Shown here piece after piece: positions 1-9,287 of a stretch of DNA of 64,000 nt. Both the position numbers and the translations under genes were made by a program. The stretch covers positions 124,001 through 188,000 of the forward strand of contig NZ_JAHLKR010000018.1 of NCBI RefSeq assembly GCF_021991875.1, in the 5' to 3' direction. The notes beneath the pieces were generated by a model. That model did not search any database, was not told where the DNA came from, and was given only the letters and a program-made list of their open reading frames with translations. This DNA is from Mycetohabitans sp. B8. Its GTDB lineage: Bacteria > Pseudomonadota > Gammaproteobacteria > Burkholderiales > Burkholderiaceae. Numbering within the stretch: position 1 is the stretch's first letter; the number at the start of each line of letters is the position of its first letter.

Positions 1-33
1 GCAAGCCGGGCCACGCTCGCGGCACTGGTTTGG

Positions 34-1542
34 CTACTGGCGATCCAATGCCGGCGGCCGCCAGTTCGAGCGGCGCATCACCGCACTCGGGCCATAGATC
101 CGCATGACCATCCTGAAACGGCCGGTCGGCGATACGAGCCAGTTCGCTGCGGCGGGGCGCGCCGGCGCAGTCGGCTGCACGATGATGTCAATCGACCCGT
201 CCCGGTTGCGCACTAAGTGATCGCGGTGGGTCAGCACGGCATGGCGGTTGCGCCACTCCAGCCCACGCGCGTCGCCGCCGGATGATGCGCCGACGTCGCC
301 GGCTCCGTCGTCATCCAACGGCTCCGCGACGAGCGTCCAGCCGCCGGCCGAGACGGGCAACTGGTTACGCGCAAAATGCATCACGTAGCCGTTCCTTCCC
401 GATAGCGGGCGGTTGTCGCGGTCCACATCGGCGACCGGCGTCAACACATCCTCCGTCAGGCCCGCGCCGGGCACCACCGTAGCAACGTATGCGCGATACG
501 CATAGTCCTGTCCATAGCTGCCCACATCGTCTTCGAACCACCGCCATCCGTTCGCCGCCACGACACCGTTCGGGGGCACGCTACGCACGCGTGCCCTGCC
601 CTGTTCGATACCGGCCGCAAGCGCCTTTGCCAATGCGGGCGACAGTGCGGGAGGCTGGCCCGGCACGATACCGAGCTGCTTGAGCATCTGCAGCGCATGA
701 TCGTCCACGTCCGCCACCGGCGGGCTATCGACCAGCGCCGCGGACAAGCGGTTAAAGAAGGTCTGGGCGTCCATCTGGTCGACGCGGGCGAGTGCAGCGG
801 CAACGCTCGAGTCGTCCTCGGCCGGGCGGTACGCGCCACGCGCGGCGCTACCGGCCATGCGACTGCCTGTGGACGTGCCGGCCGGCGACGGCGAAACGCG
901 GGCGAACACCGACGACGGTACAGCGCCGTGCTTGCCCAGCCACGCGGTCAGTGGCGCAACCCGTGGAGTTGCATTCGGCTTGTGCGACCGTGCGGTGCTG
1001 CGCGCCGCGCCCGCTTCCACCACGCGAAGCATTAGATAACGGGTCGGCGATTCCACGCGTGCGACGCCAGGCGGCAAGCTGCCCGTCCAGCCTGGTCCGA
1101 CAAACGCGATGGTTTGCGCGTGAGAGCCGCTCGTGCGGGTGCCGGCCGACACGGCGACGTTGGTCCACATGTCATTGGCCTGCACCAGTGTGTAGCGGCC
1201 ATGCGCGCCAGGCAGCGACAGCACGAGCGGCTCAGGGCCGAGATCCAGCCACCCGCTGCTGACAAAGTCCGGCTCACCGGACGTCCCCGTATAGAGTTGG
1301 TTGACCGGACGCGTCGCCGTCTGCGCCTCGCGCAGCACGTCCATCACCACCAGTGGATAGCCGAACACATATGAATCGGCGACCGCTGTCGCCGTCCAGC
1401 CGGCATTGCTCGCGCCCGACGGCGAGGGCCCCGCGCAGCCGATGGTCAGCACGGCGGCGGCCAATACGCCCCAATATGAAACAAGAGTAGGCACGCATGC
1501 GACGACGCGCGACGCATGCGGCAGCGACTTGAGTTGCATCAT
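34..1542 (-). CDS. DUF1254/DUF1214 domain lipoprotein
   Basis: The 502-residue product has a lipoprotein signal peptide, with a hydrophobic stretch ending in the lipobox LTIGC at about residues 31-35. It therefore probably sits in an outer or inner membrane leaflet facing the periplasm. The N-terminal half carries the DUF1254 hallmark YVFGYPLVVMD. The C-terminal end (WLVSPTGRFRMVMRIYGPS, then NWRPPA) is typical of DUF1214. Proteins with this pair are common in proteobacteria and have no firmly established biochemical role. I chose the ATG at 1542 because the signal peptide begins there and a GAGG-like ribosome site precedes it; longer readings upstream add a non-signal leader. No operon partner is visible. 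Family call is secure, function is unknown. Confidence 0.85.
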   Translation of the reverse strand: MMQLKSLPHASRVVACVPTLVSYWGVLAAAVLTIGCAGPSPSGASNAGWTATAVADSYVFGYPLVVMDVLREAQTATRPVNQLYTGTSGEPDFVSSGWLDLGPEPLVLSLPGAHGRYTLVQANDMWTNVAVSAGTRTSGSHAQTIAFVGPGWTGSLPPGVARVESPTRYLMLRVVEAGAARSTARSHKPNATPRVAPLTAWLGKHGAVPSSVFARVSPSPAGTSTGSRMAGSAARGAYRPAEDDSSVAAALARVDQMDAQTFFNRLSAALVDSPPVADVDDHALQMLKQLGIVPGQPPALSPALAKALAAGIEQGRARVRSVPPNGVVAANGWRWFEDDVGSYGQDYAYRAYVATVVPGAGLTEDVLTPVADVDRDNRPLSGRNGYVMHFARNQLPVSAGGWTLVAEPLDDDGAGDVGASSGGDARGLEWRNRHAVLTHRDHLVRNRDGSIDIIVQPTAPARPAAANWLVSPTGRFRMVMRIYGPSAVMRRSNWRPPALDRQ

Positions 1543-1796
1543 CAGGATTGCCTCGTATTTGTTATTCGCAGACCACCCGATGCGGCCCATTCCGCCCCGG
1601 ACCCCGCGCTGCGGCCTGCGGCCGTAGTCCTCGGCCGATTGCACACTATGAACCGCGACAAGATTGTTGCCATGCGGCTGGCTCTTGTCAATTGGCCAAC
1701 CCATACTGCACCTACCCATGGACGACACCCATCAGCGCATCCGAACAATCGGTTCGGCTTCGCGCCGATGCTGCAAAGCTAACCACGGTGAGCGAA

Positions 1797-2805
1797 ATGG
1801 ACCGCCTACAAGCCATGCAAGTGTTTACCAGGGTCGTCGAAAGCAACAGCTTTTCGCGCCGCCGACACGCTGAACATGCCCCGTGCGTCGGTTACGACGA
1901 TCATTCAGAATCTCGAAGCGTTTCTTGGCATGCGGCTGCTACAACATACGACGCGGCGATTGAATCTGACACCGGACGGCGCCGCGTATTACGAAAGATG
2001 TGTGCGCATCCTCGCCGATATCGCCGAGACGGAACAATCGTTCCATGAAGGAGCGCGCAATCCGCGCGGCAAGTTGCGCGTGGACATGCCGGATTCGATT
2101 GGCAGGTTGGTGGTACTACCACGGCTGTGTGAATTCCATACTCGCTATCCGGACATCGAATTGATGGTCGGACTTGGCGACAAGCCGGTGGACCTGATCC
2201 AGGAGGGCATCGACGTGGTGATCCGCGTCGGCACGCTGCAGGACTCGACGCTCGTCGCGCGCCGGGTCGGCGTGTTCCAGGGCGTGACCTGCGCCAGCCC
2301 CGAGTACTTGGAACGGCACGGCGAACCGCGCACGCTGGAAGAATTGGGAAACCACTACGCGGTCAACTACTTTTCGAGCCGCACCGGCCGGATCCTCGAC
2401 TGAAATTTCCTCGTCGATGGCAAGCCAGTGAACGTGAAGATGAAGGGCGCAGTCGCGGTCAATGATGCGGATGCTTATCTGAACTGCGGCATCAACGGCT
2501 TCGGCATAATCCAGCCGGCCCGGTTCATGGCGCTGCCGTACCTTTAGTCGGGGCAGTTAAAGGAAGTGCTCTCGCAGTGGAAGACGCAGCCGATGCCGAT
2601 CTCCGTTGTCTACCCGCACAACCGGCACTTGTCGCCGAAGGTGCGGGTGTTCGTCGATTGGATCGCCGAAATGTTTGGGCGTTGCCCGCTGCTGTCCGGC
2701 CAGGAGGATGCGGAGAAGCGTTGCGCGCCAACGGTGGCCACGGTGAGCGCGCAACCGCTGCGTCGAGCCGAGATCGGCGAAAGCGAGGGCGAGCTGGTAC
2801 TGTAG
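1797..2805 (+). pseudogene. LysR-family regulator, decayed
   Basis: The sequence encodes a full-length LysR protein in pieces. The first 20 codons (MDRLQAMQVFTRVVESNSFS) lie in frame 3. The rest of the winged helix (MPRASVTTIIQNLEAFLG) and the effector domain are in frame 1, so there is a frameshift near 1855. In frame 1 a TGA at 2401-2403 and a TAG at 2545-2547 interrupt the effector domain. LysR-type protein sequence continues after each of them (NFLVDGKPVNV, then PMPISVVYPHNRHLSPKVRVF). Three lesions make a functional regulator unlikely. It lies head-to-head with the DUF1254 gene, which it may once have regulated. Confidence 0.88.
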
Positions 2806-2909
2806 CCCCACCATCGCGCGGCAGCCCACCGCAATGGCCGTCGCCGCACGCGCGCCGCTTCGCGGCGACGTGCATAACAAGTCATGGAAAACAGCAAATT
2901 GTATGAATA

Positions 2910-4265
2910 TCAATAACTTCTCAGCGATGGCACACTTTCAATGAACCGCGCACGTGCCTGTTCAGAGAATCGATTACGCTCCATAAATGACATCATACTG
3001 TCCACGGCAATTTTCCATTGACCCTCGTCTAATGCGGATGTCACGCCCATCGCTTTAATTTCGTTGAGAAAGTCAAATAATTTCGCCTCTTCAGCGCCAT
3101 CCAGCAAACCTAGCGCCCGCTGCCACACTCGCTTTGCGAGCATGTTATCCATATGACAGACACGATCGAGCAGCCCGCTCGCCGCTTGCACGCGCTGCGC
3201 AAGTGGCACGCGCTCAAGACTCAGCTCCAACAGCTGAAATTCTTCAGCATATCGATCTAATGGCAACACAGTAAAGCCAGCCGGCAAACGGTATAGTGCA
3301 ATCCCCCATTGTTCATCTGGCAGTGATATCGCCAAGTTGCGCATCTCCGCATAGCGGATAACTTGCTCTGTTTCTGGCAGCGCCAATGCAGCAGCCGCCA
3401 TCGCACCAACCGGTGCGCCTTGATGAGACGGGGACAGCTGTAGCACCCGTTCTCGTAATATCGCATAGAGTTCAGAGATTTTTGTGCTTGGATAGCCGTC
3501 AGCCTCATCGAAATCGCACAACATTGTCGATAACACTGTAATGAGCTCAGCTTGCCGAGCATCGCTCAAATAGGGAAGCTGGGCTAGAAGTGCCTCGTAG
3601 CCCTCAAGGTATTCAGGTGCACCACCCGGGAAGCACGTAAGCTGATCTGCAAGCTCCGGCCAAACATTTTCGTCATCCGGCCCACGCTTTTGCGCCATGG
3701 CCATAACAAAGTCGAATAATTCGAATTGCTCGTCATCGGAAAAGCTGCTCAGCATGGCAGTCATTGCCTTTTGTATCTGCACTCCTTCTTTCGGGATGCG
3801 ATCCGCCGCCATGAACAATCGCTTAAAGGCCTCGACTTGGTCAGCTTCCGGCAGCGCTTGCAGACGCTGGCGCAACGCTTCAATCGGTTCAATGTGCTGC
3901 GCCGGCTCGCTGAGCGTGCCGCCCATCTCCTCCAGCAGCTGTTTGACTGACGCAAGGCTCACGGCCTGGCTCGCCCGTTGCCAATAGCTGTAGATTCGCC
4001 GCCGGCTCTGCAGTGCATGGTAGGTACGACGATCGACTGCTGCAAAATTCCTCACGTCTTGAACGGGCACGTAGTCACCGATCCGCGCAATCAATTCGAG
4101 CGGCAGTTCGTAGTACGTCGTAGGCCGCTTGACCGGTAGGTTAACTAAAACGCCACTTGGCGGCCTCAGTGGCGATGGCACCAACGCGGTGGGTTGCGGA
4201 TAAGCCTCCGACGCACAGATGAACGCGCGGGAGTCGTTTAAAGCGGCATTTAAATCAAAGTCCAT
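2910..4265 (-). CDS. F-box-like helical repeat protein, candidate type III effector
   Basis: This 451-residue protein has no signal peptide. Residues about 52-90 (YELPLELIARIGDYV, then VDRRTYHALQ) match the F-box pattern LPxEL...I..Y...D......V.R..Y..L, which in eukaryotes binds Skp1 of SCF ubiquitin ligases. The rest looks all-helical, with recurring LPxxxR/QxxA segments, e.g. LPEADQVEAFKRL and VPLAQRVQAASGLLDRV. Base composition is more AT-rich than its neighbours. Ralstonia GALA effectors also pair an F-box with repeats, although theirs are leucine-rich. With a Hrp2-type secretion system in the same window, delivery into a eukaryotic host is a reasonable inference. No hrpII box was found upstream. 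The F-box call is by eye. Confidence 0.6.
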   Translation of the reverse strand: MDFDLNAALNDSRAFICASEAYPQPTALVPSPLRPPSGVLVNLPVKRPTTYYELPLELIARIGDYVPVQDVRNFAAVDRRTYHALQSRRRIYSYWQRASQAVSLASVKQLLEEMGGTLSEPAQHIEPIEALRQRLQALPEADQVEAFKRLFMAADRIPKEGVQIQKAMTAMLSSFSDDEQFELFDFVMAMAQKRGPDDENVWPELADQLTCFPGGAPEYLEGYEALLAQLPYLSDARQAELITVLSTMLCDFDEADGYPSTKISELYAILRERVLQLSPSHQGAPVGAMAAAALALPETEQVIRYAEMRNLAISLPDEQWGIALYRLPAGFTVLPLDRYAEEFQLLELSLERVPLAQRVQAASGLLDRVCHMDNMLAKRVWQRALGLLDGAEEAKLFDFLNEIKAMGVTSALDEGQWKIAVDSMMSFMERNRFSEQARARFIESVPSLRSY

Positions 4266-4344
4266 CGTTCAGCTCAGTAATATATAGACGCACTGCGAAG
4301 CGATGCAGTGCAGCAGGTTAGCCAAAAGCAAGCAGATTGGCATA

Positions 4345-4650
4345 TTAATAAGCAGCGGTTTCTAAGCTTTTATCGGGTAACGTGATGTCAATGCCAGCGC
4401 CCCGTTGGCCGCTGCGCGCCGGAGCCACAATGAAGTCGAGGGTCCACGCATCATTGGCCTTAGTCACTTTCACTTGCAGCCTGATTTGTCTGGGCGTGTC
4501 ACGTGCGGTTAGGCTTGTATCGAAGCGGTAACTCTTGCCCGCGGCACAGTTTGTACACCCCCTTCCTGCTGGCCGGGTCGCTCTCACGCTGCAGAAGCAC
4601 GTGAATTTTGCAGTAGCCGTAACGCATACGGCCCGTCGCGGTGCGGACGC
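4345..4650 (-). pseudogene. IS3-family transposase OrfB fragment
   Basis: On the minus strand one frame near 4640-4600 reads RMRYGYCKIHVLLQRE, close to the RYGYRRIHVLLRREG segment of IS3-family OrfB. The next frame reads GVYKLCRGQELPLRYKPNRT, like VYRLYREEGL...R. The 80-residue open frame ending at 4345 then contains RLQVKVTKANDAWTLDFIVA, like PNEVWSMDFVAD at the start of the integrase core. The pieces are in different frames and the DDE core is missing, so this is a dead remnant. It lies between two candidate effector genes, which suggests past transposition in this island. Confidence 0.6.
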
Positions 4651-5499
4651 ACACCGTGTATGAGAACGTTCACACGCCTAATGTGACAGGCTATTGGCAA
4701 GCATTGTCGATATGCCTAGGTAGATTGCCATAGTTCGCTCCGCCTGGTGGATGCCTGCCAGCGTGTCCGCCAAGGCCGGCTCGTTGAAATGGATTGAGCG
4801 ATCGCCCATCTAGAATACGGGCTATATGCCCTCGTCATTTGAATGGCACGTGAAACGCGTTGCGCTCGACAGCGAACGCTTCACCTACTGGGCAAAGCGG
4901 AGCGTACTATCCGACAATGGGCGTAATAGCGCTCAACATGGAGAAGAGGAGTGCGTTATCTGGGCCACAACCAGCCCAATGGCTGACTCGAAGTCTTGAC
5001 GCCGTGGGCACGGCTTGGCCGCTTCGACCTCACGGCCTTGCATATGTCTTCCAGTCGTGTGCAGGGATGGCGACTGACCTCGCTTGTAAACAAAATTGTG
5101 CCTCAGTCGTCTAGGCAATGCCCTTGTGAGTGTTTAGGCGTTGGATGCGCGCGGACCGCTTAGCGTTTAGCGCTTGCAGCACGGCCAGGTTAGCGCCGCC
5201 CTTCCAAATAACAAGATCACGTCTAGCGAGTAGCACAAGGTTTTGATACCGTGGCCACAGCCAGCGGACGAGCCGTTTTTGACCGCACCATAGTCGCGCC
5301 TACCGGCGCCTTGGCGGCCCGGAATTCTATCTTATTGTGCTGATGCAACAAAGCCATTAAAAACGACTTTGTACATGCCTGATCAGCAATGGTTCGGAAA
5401 ACCGTTCACCCGCGCGTTATATAGTCGGCGCACTCCTACTCGCCTCTGCCTGAGTGGCATTGCGACCTTACGCTTTTTTTCATTCTCGATACATCTAGT
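4651..5499. other. Non-coding or decayed spacer
   Basis: I see no convincing gene in these 850 bases. Open frames here are short and do not resemble known proteins. The stretch probably holds further decayed insertion-sequence material upstream of the OrfB fragment, and the promoter of the gene starting at 5500. A TTCG occurs at about 5391, but the bases 16 nt further on are not TTCG, so no hrpII box is claimed. Confidence 0.4.
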
Positions 5500-7098
5500 A
5501 TGGATTTCAATACCACGCCACCGCCAAACTCGCACAACGTCGCCATCTATGCGTCCATCGACTCGCACGGTACTGGCAACTCGCCCCCGAGCGGTTTTTT
5601 CAGCGTCGGGGACCCCAGTACGGCTCAGCGGCAGGCGCCAGCTAATTCTTCTGGCATGGCGCCTATGGAGCGCGTTCAAGCGTTCTTAAAGACGTTGCGT
5701 AAGAAGGACATCGAAAGGGAAGCCTGCATAGAAGCATTGCGTGAGCTTTTGGACGGGTTGCGCAGGGAGGTTGCGGACCCATACGCATTATCGCAAGCCC
5801 TGGACAAGCTGGCCATGTCCGGAATCAATCGATTTCCTCGCCTTGGTCAGACAGAAGCATTTGCTCACATCTTTGCTGAGGTGCTAAAAATCCCAAACAG
5901 TAAGGCACTGCAAGACAAGATGATCGATCATTTTGGATCTGACTATTATGTACTGAGCCATGGAGGGCTGGGCTCCTATCATGTTGTGCCGGCTGAGTCG
6001 ATGATTGCGGTGTTCGATGAAATTTTCAGCCGCACGATCGAAAGTCCTTTAATTAAGCGGCGCGAAATATTGCCATTCCTCGCGCTGCAACTGGACTCTT
6101 CTCATTGGACCGGGGAGCAGACTTGGGCAGCCATGCATGGCAAACCCTATAAACCAAGACCCGAGTTGGCAACGCGATTTGATCGACTGCTGAACGAAAT
6201 GGCACGGTTGGATGACATCGGCCGAGAGGCATTAAGCACGCGACTTGCCGACCAGTTGTTCATGCTTCATTGTCTAGATCGAAACTTGGTGCTGGAGCGA
6301 CATCAGCGTTTGCTTGGTTATGTCGAAGCGCTTCCGGTGACTCTACAATCTAGACCCCGAAAGGCACTGGCTACGGCGATCCGATGGCTGCCTGAACACA
6401 CACGCCGAGCGACCTACGACTCCATGCTGAACGCGGCCATTCGACTGCCGGTCGGCAAAGGCGAAGCTTTATCGGGATTGCCCGAAGCGATGATCGGCTT
6501 GAGCGCCGGCGAACAGAACCGAAGGTTGCAACAATGGAAGTACGAAATCCTACCCATGTTGGATCTCTCGGACCAAGAGCCGATCCTTGCAGGGCTGCTC
6601 GCTGCGTTCGGTAAACTGGCCGAGGGTAATAATCCCGAGTTTGCACTAACGCTGGCGCTCAATACCTTTGACAGAGCGTCCAGCGGTAAAAGCCTGGATA
6701 AAGACCAGTTCGACGCTATCATTTGGGGTATTACATACAAGGACAACTTAGCGCATACTTATTCTCCAGAGATACTGGAACGTGTCCTCGATTTGGGTCG
6801 CGACGTTCGGCCGCTGACACGCGAAAGACTTCTCCTAGACCTTGAGCGGTGGTTAGACTTAAAGTTTCTTAATAAGAATTTGGGCAAGCAGGAACAGCTG
6901 TTTTTACCCATACAGGCTCGCATCCGCGAGGAACGAGCCAAATTGGCTTCCGACCCACTACTTAACCTCGACCCTGACCCATCACCACTGACATGGTGGG
7001 ACGATCCGAGTCAACGGAAGGCACCTGACCCCGCAGATAGCGAGCGCCGTCGCCGTCCAATCTTCGATTGGATCAAGGCGCGGCTACGCCGGCAATGA
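5500..7098 (+). CDS. Helical repeat protein, candidate type III effector
   Basis: The 532-residue product is cytosolic in appearance. The first 55 residues are rich in Ser, Pro, Asn and Gly (MDFNTTPPPNSHN...), as is usual for type III secretion signals. From about residue 60 the chain looks helical. It has recurrent LPxxxRxxAxxxxxxAIxxLP units, for example around residues 270-330 (LPVTLQSRPRKALATAIRWLP). The C-terminus is Pro/Asp-rich and then basic (RRRRPIFDWIKARLRRQ). The gene stands divergent to the F-box-like gene at 2910-4265. It shares that protein's repeat style and the opening residues MDF, so the two may be paralogous. I do not recognise a catalytic domain. The effector role is inferred from composition and genomic company. 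Confidence 0.6.
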   Translation: MDFNTTPPPNSHNVAIYASIDSHGTGNSPPSGFFSVGDPSTAQRQAPANSSGMAPMERVQAFLKTLRKKDIEREACIEALRELLDGLRREVADPYALSQALDKLAMSGINRFPRLGQTEAFAHIFAEVLKIPNSKALQDKMIDHFGSDYYVLSHGGLGSYHVVPAESMIAVFDEIFSRTIESPLIKRREILPFLALQLDSSHWTGEQTWAAMHGKPYKPRPELATRFDRLLNEMARLDDIGREALSTRLADQLFMLHCLDRNLVLERHQRLLGYVEALPVTLQSRPRKALATAIRWLPEHTRRATYDSMLNAAIRLPVGKGEALSGLPEAMIGLSAGEQNRRLQQWKYEILPMLDLSDQEPILAGLLAAFGKLAEGNNPEFALTLALNTFDRASSGKSLDKDQFDAIIWGITYKDNLAHTYSPEILERVLDLGRDVRPLTRERLLLDLERWLDLKFLNKNLGKQEQLFLPIQARIREERAKLASDPLLNLDPDPSPLTWWDDPSQRKAPDPADSERRRRPIFDWIKARLRRQ

Positions 7099-7232
7099 GA
7101 TACGGCAGTCGTGGCGAGACGGATGGGAAAGGCTGACATAGCCTTACCATGCAGCTCGCCTATTAATGACTCACGGCATTATGCAAAAACATCATGGATT
7201 AGACAAATCGTCGATTATTTTTTTATTTATTT

Positions 7233-7937
7233 TCAGCCTAGATTGAATCTCCAACTCAATACTATCAAGCTCTTTTTTAAATCATTGTATTGATTTTTAT
7301 ATAACCCCAACTTAGGCAGGGAACTGTTTCTCTGGAAAGGATTCACTTGCATAATTTTGTGGATCCTATCTTTTGATAGATTAATTGCCGATATGGCATC
7401 CATGTAGACCTCGTTTAATCTTGTATCTAGTTTATCCCGATTTTCAATATTACTGCGCCTTCCGTTTCTACTGATATCGCGGCGTGATCTATTAACAGCA
7501 TCCTCTGCATTTTTGAGCCGACCAAGCAAATTGTTTGCTTTCGTGTGCAAAGCATCGCCATCTCTAACTGGTACAGCGCTAGTTTTTTTAAAAAAACTAT
7601 TGGCTATTTTTGTCCCACTCAAGGAGCCTTTTAGTTTATCGTTGATTCCCTTTAGAGGCGTAGAGCTACTAGCTTTGTGTGGCCAAACATTATTTACTAG
7701 CCTGGGAAAATCAATATTGTTTTTTCTCGGCGCAGCAGCCGGATTCATTGGCTTTGGGCTGGCAGAAATGCTCCAACGCGCCTTGGCATCCTTATTGGCA
7801 CCCAAAGGTCGTATATTATCAAGAATAAGATTCTGCCCTTTTTTGGCTGCAACACTGCTATTTTTCTGGATTTCTTTCCAGCCATTTTTTGTTTTTAATG
7901 AGAAGTTATAAACGTTACCGATGCCAGGTAGTTTCAC
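7233..7937 (-). CDS. AT-rich orphan protein, possible effector
   Basis: This 234-residue basic protein is unusually rich in Lys, Asn and Ser for a GC-rich genome. Examples are WKEIQKNSSVAAKKGQN and KIANSFFKKTSAV. Its DNA is clearly more AT-rich than the flanks. No signal peptide or membrane segment is seen. The C-terminal half is probably helical (NNLLGRLKNAEDAVNRSR). I do not recognise the family. Foreign base composition, orphan status and position next to two candidate effectors suggest horizontal acquisition. It could be an effector, or a cargo gene with another role. Confidence 0.5.
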   Translation of the reverse strand: MKLPGIGNVYNFSLKTKNGWKEIQKNSSVAAKKGQNLILDNIRPLGANKDAKARWSISASPKPMNPAAAPRKNNIDFPRLVNNVWPHKASSSTPLKGINDKLKGSLSGTKIANSFFKKTSAVPVRDGDALHTKANNLLGRLKNAEDAVNRSRRDISRNGRRSNIENRDKLDTRLNEVYMDAISAINLSKDRIHKIMQVNPFQRNSSLPKLGLYKNQYNDLKKSLIVLSWRFNLG

Positions 7938-8173
7938 GATTGCTCCAAAATTGGCTTTCCATTCCGTGGTTGGATTCGGGACGACATAGCCAATTTCTCA
8001 CCAACCCAAATCCGCACCCCCCGCACACGAACCGCCTTCGGGCCTTGCGATTGCCCACCGACACGTGACTGCAATTCAATATAAGGTTGCGTTTGCGCTC
8101 CGGCACGTTCATAGACGAAGCCATACACAACGATGCGCAGTTTGTGCTGCGCTGCGTCGGCATACACGCCCAC
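7934..8173 (-). pseudogene. Unidentified protein fragment
   Basis: A minus-strand frame reads GVYADAAQHKLRIVVYGFVYERAGAQ and then QGPKAVRVRGVRIWVGEKLA. This looks like genuine protein sequence rather than a random frame. It ends inside the start of the orphan gene below and has no clear start or ribosome site. I could not assign a family. It is most likely a gene fragment left by rearrangement. Confidence 0.3.
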
Positions 8174-8251
8174 GAATAACGCTGCGCGTCTTTTCCTTCA
8201 GTGGGCCGATGTCCAGCGCCCATGCGCACGGCAATCATCACCCGTGCTGTA

Positions 8252-8973
8252 TCAACAAAAGTTGCGACTTGTTGTCATCAGTGAACCTAGTAAATGCGAC
8301 AAATCCACCAGTCGCTGAGCGACTAAATGGGTCACCTGCCCGTGCCGTTGCCAGACGCCATACACGGCAAGCAGCGAGGCGCCGAACGCTTCCTTGCGTG
8401 ACGCTCCAACGGCGATGGCCAAATGATCACGTTTGTGTGGCCGGTTTCGTCTTCAAGCGTCACAAAAACAGCACGCGCGCGCAGCAGTGCGAGCGGATGT
8501 CGCCTGAGCGTCAGGCCCAGCGCGCGATAGTCGTACGCGATCGCTTATCCTTCCGTGAGCGGCGCGAGTGCCGGTGTCGCATCGTCATCGCTAGCTGCAT
8601 GCAGCAGATCCTTTAGGCACCACGGCGAGCGCGTGCCACAGCCGCGAATCAGCGACAGGCCCAGCCGCACCGGCGCGTCCGGGCCTTGTCCTTGCAGCGT
8701 GCTGTCCCAGTCGCTCACGATCACGTCCGCCGGCAGCACCTTAACACCATGCCGGCGCGCGTCGTGCACCAATTGTGATGGCGTATAAAAGTCCATCGGT
8801 TGACTGCTGAGCAGCGCGCACAGAAACGCGGCCGGCGCATGGCATTTAAGCCACGCGCTCGCGTACACGAGCAGCGCGAAGCTAGCCGCATGACTTTCGG
8901 GGAAGCCATACTCGCCAAAACCCCGGATCTGCGTGAAGGCCGATTGGATGCTCGACACCATGCCTGATTTCAA
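8252..8973 (-). pseudogene. dnaE2: dnaE2 (error-prone DNA polymerase) C-terminal remnant
   Basis: The 5' piece on the minus strand encodes [20 protein letters not shown] and continues to [20 protein letters not shown], characteristic of the DnaE2 alpha-subunit-like polymerase. After frameshifts the OB-fold region is recognisable at about 8470-8380 (VFVTLEDETGHTNVIIWPS). The extreme C-terminus lies at about 8290-8252 (RLVDLSHLLGSLMTTSRNF). The first two thirds of the gene, including the PHP and catalytic palm parts, are absent. Part of the middle is deleted as well. DnaE2 normally works with ImuA and ImuB in SOS mutagenesis, but neither is present here. The gene is dead. Confidence 0.85.
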
Positions 8974-8992
8974 CCATAATGATCATTATGGT
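8973..8992. promoter_or_regulatory. 20-bp perfect palindrome, likely toxin-antitoxin operator
   Basis: ACCATAATGATCATTATGGT is its own reverse complement. It lies 22 bp before the antitoxin start codon, where Phd/YefM-type antitoxins usually bind to repress their own operon. It also marks the junction with the dnaE2 remnant. Confidence 0.7.
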
Positions 8993-9014
8993 CAATATGA
9001 CAATGGAGGGTGCG

Positions 9015-9287
9015 ATGATTACCGAAGTCAATGCCGTGAACTTCCGACAAAACCTGGGCGAAATGCTTAATCAGGTACAGTATCGCAACGACAGTATCGT
9101 TATCAATAAGGACGGCAAGCCGGTCGCGGCGCTCGTCGACGCCGAATTATTCGCCCGCATCCGGCGTATGCAGGACCGCTTCGATGCGCTCAGCAACCGA
9201 ATCGCCGAAGCCTATGCCGGCGTGCCGGTTAAGGAAGGGGAGGCGGAGATCGATGCCGCGGTGGCGGCTGAGCGGAAGCGGTGCTGA
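9015..9287 (+). CDS. Phd/YefM-family antitoxin
   Basis: The 90-residue product begins MITEVNAVNFRQNLGEMLNQV and continues with IVINKDGKPVAALVDAE, the usual Phd/YefM fold that binds operator DNA as a dimer. The C-terminal part is acidic and probably wraps the toxin. I chose the ATG at 9015, preceded by GGAGGG at 9005-9010, because the family's conserved N-terminus starts there. Upstream in-frame ATGs lie in the palindrome. The stop codon overlaps the toxin start by one base, so the two are translationally coupled. Expected role: neutralise the PIN toxin and autorepress. Confidence 0.85.
   Translation: MITEVNAVNFRQNLGEMLNQVQYRNDSIVINKDGKPVAALVDAELFARIRRMQDRFDALSNRIAEAYAGVPVKEGEAEIDAAVAAERKRC

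Noticed and set aside
8028-8051. Near-match to a hrpII box upstream of the orphan gene at 7233-7937
   Set aside because: The minus strand reads ATCG, 16 bases, TTCG; one half lacks the required base and the region overlaps gene debris.
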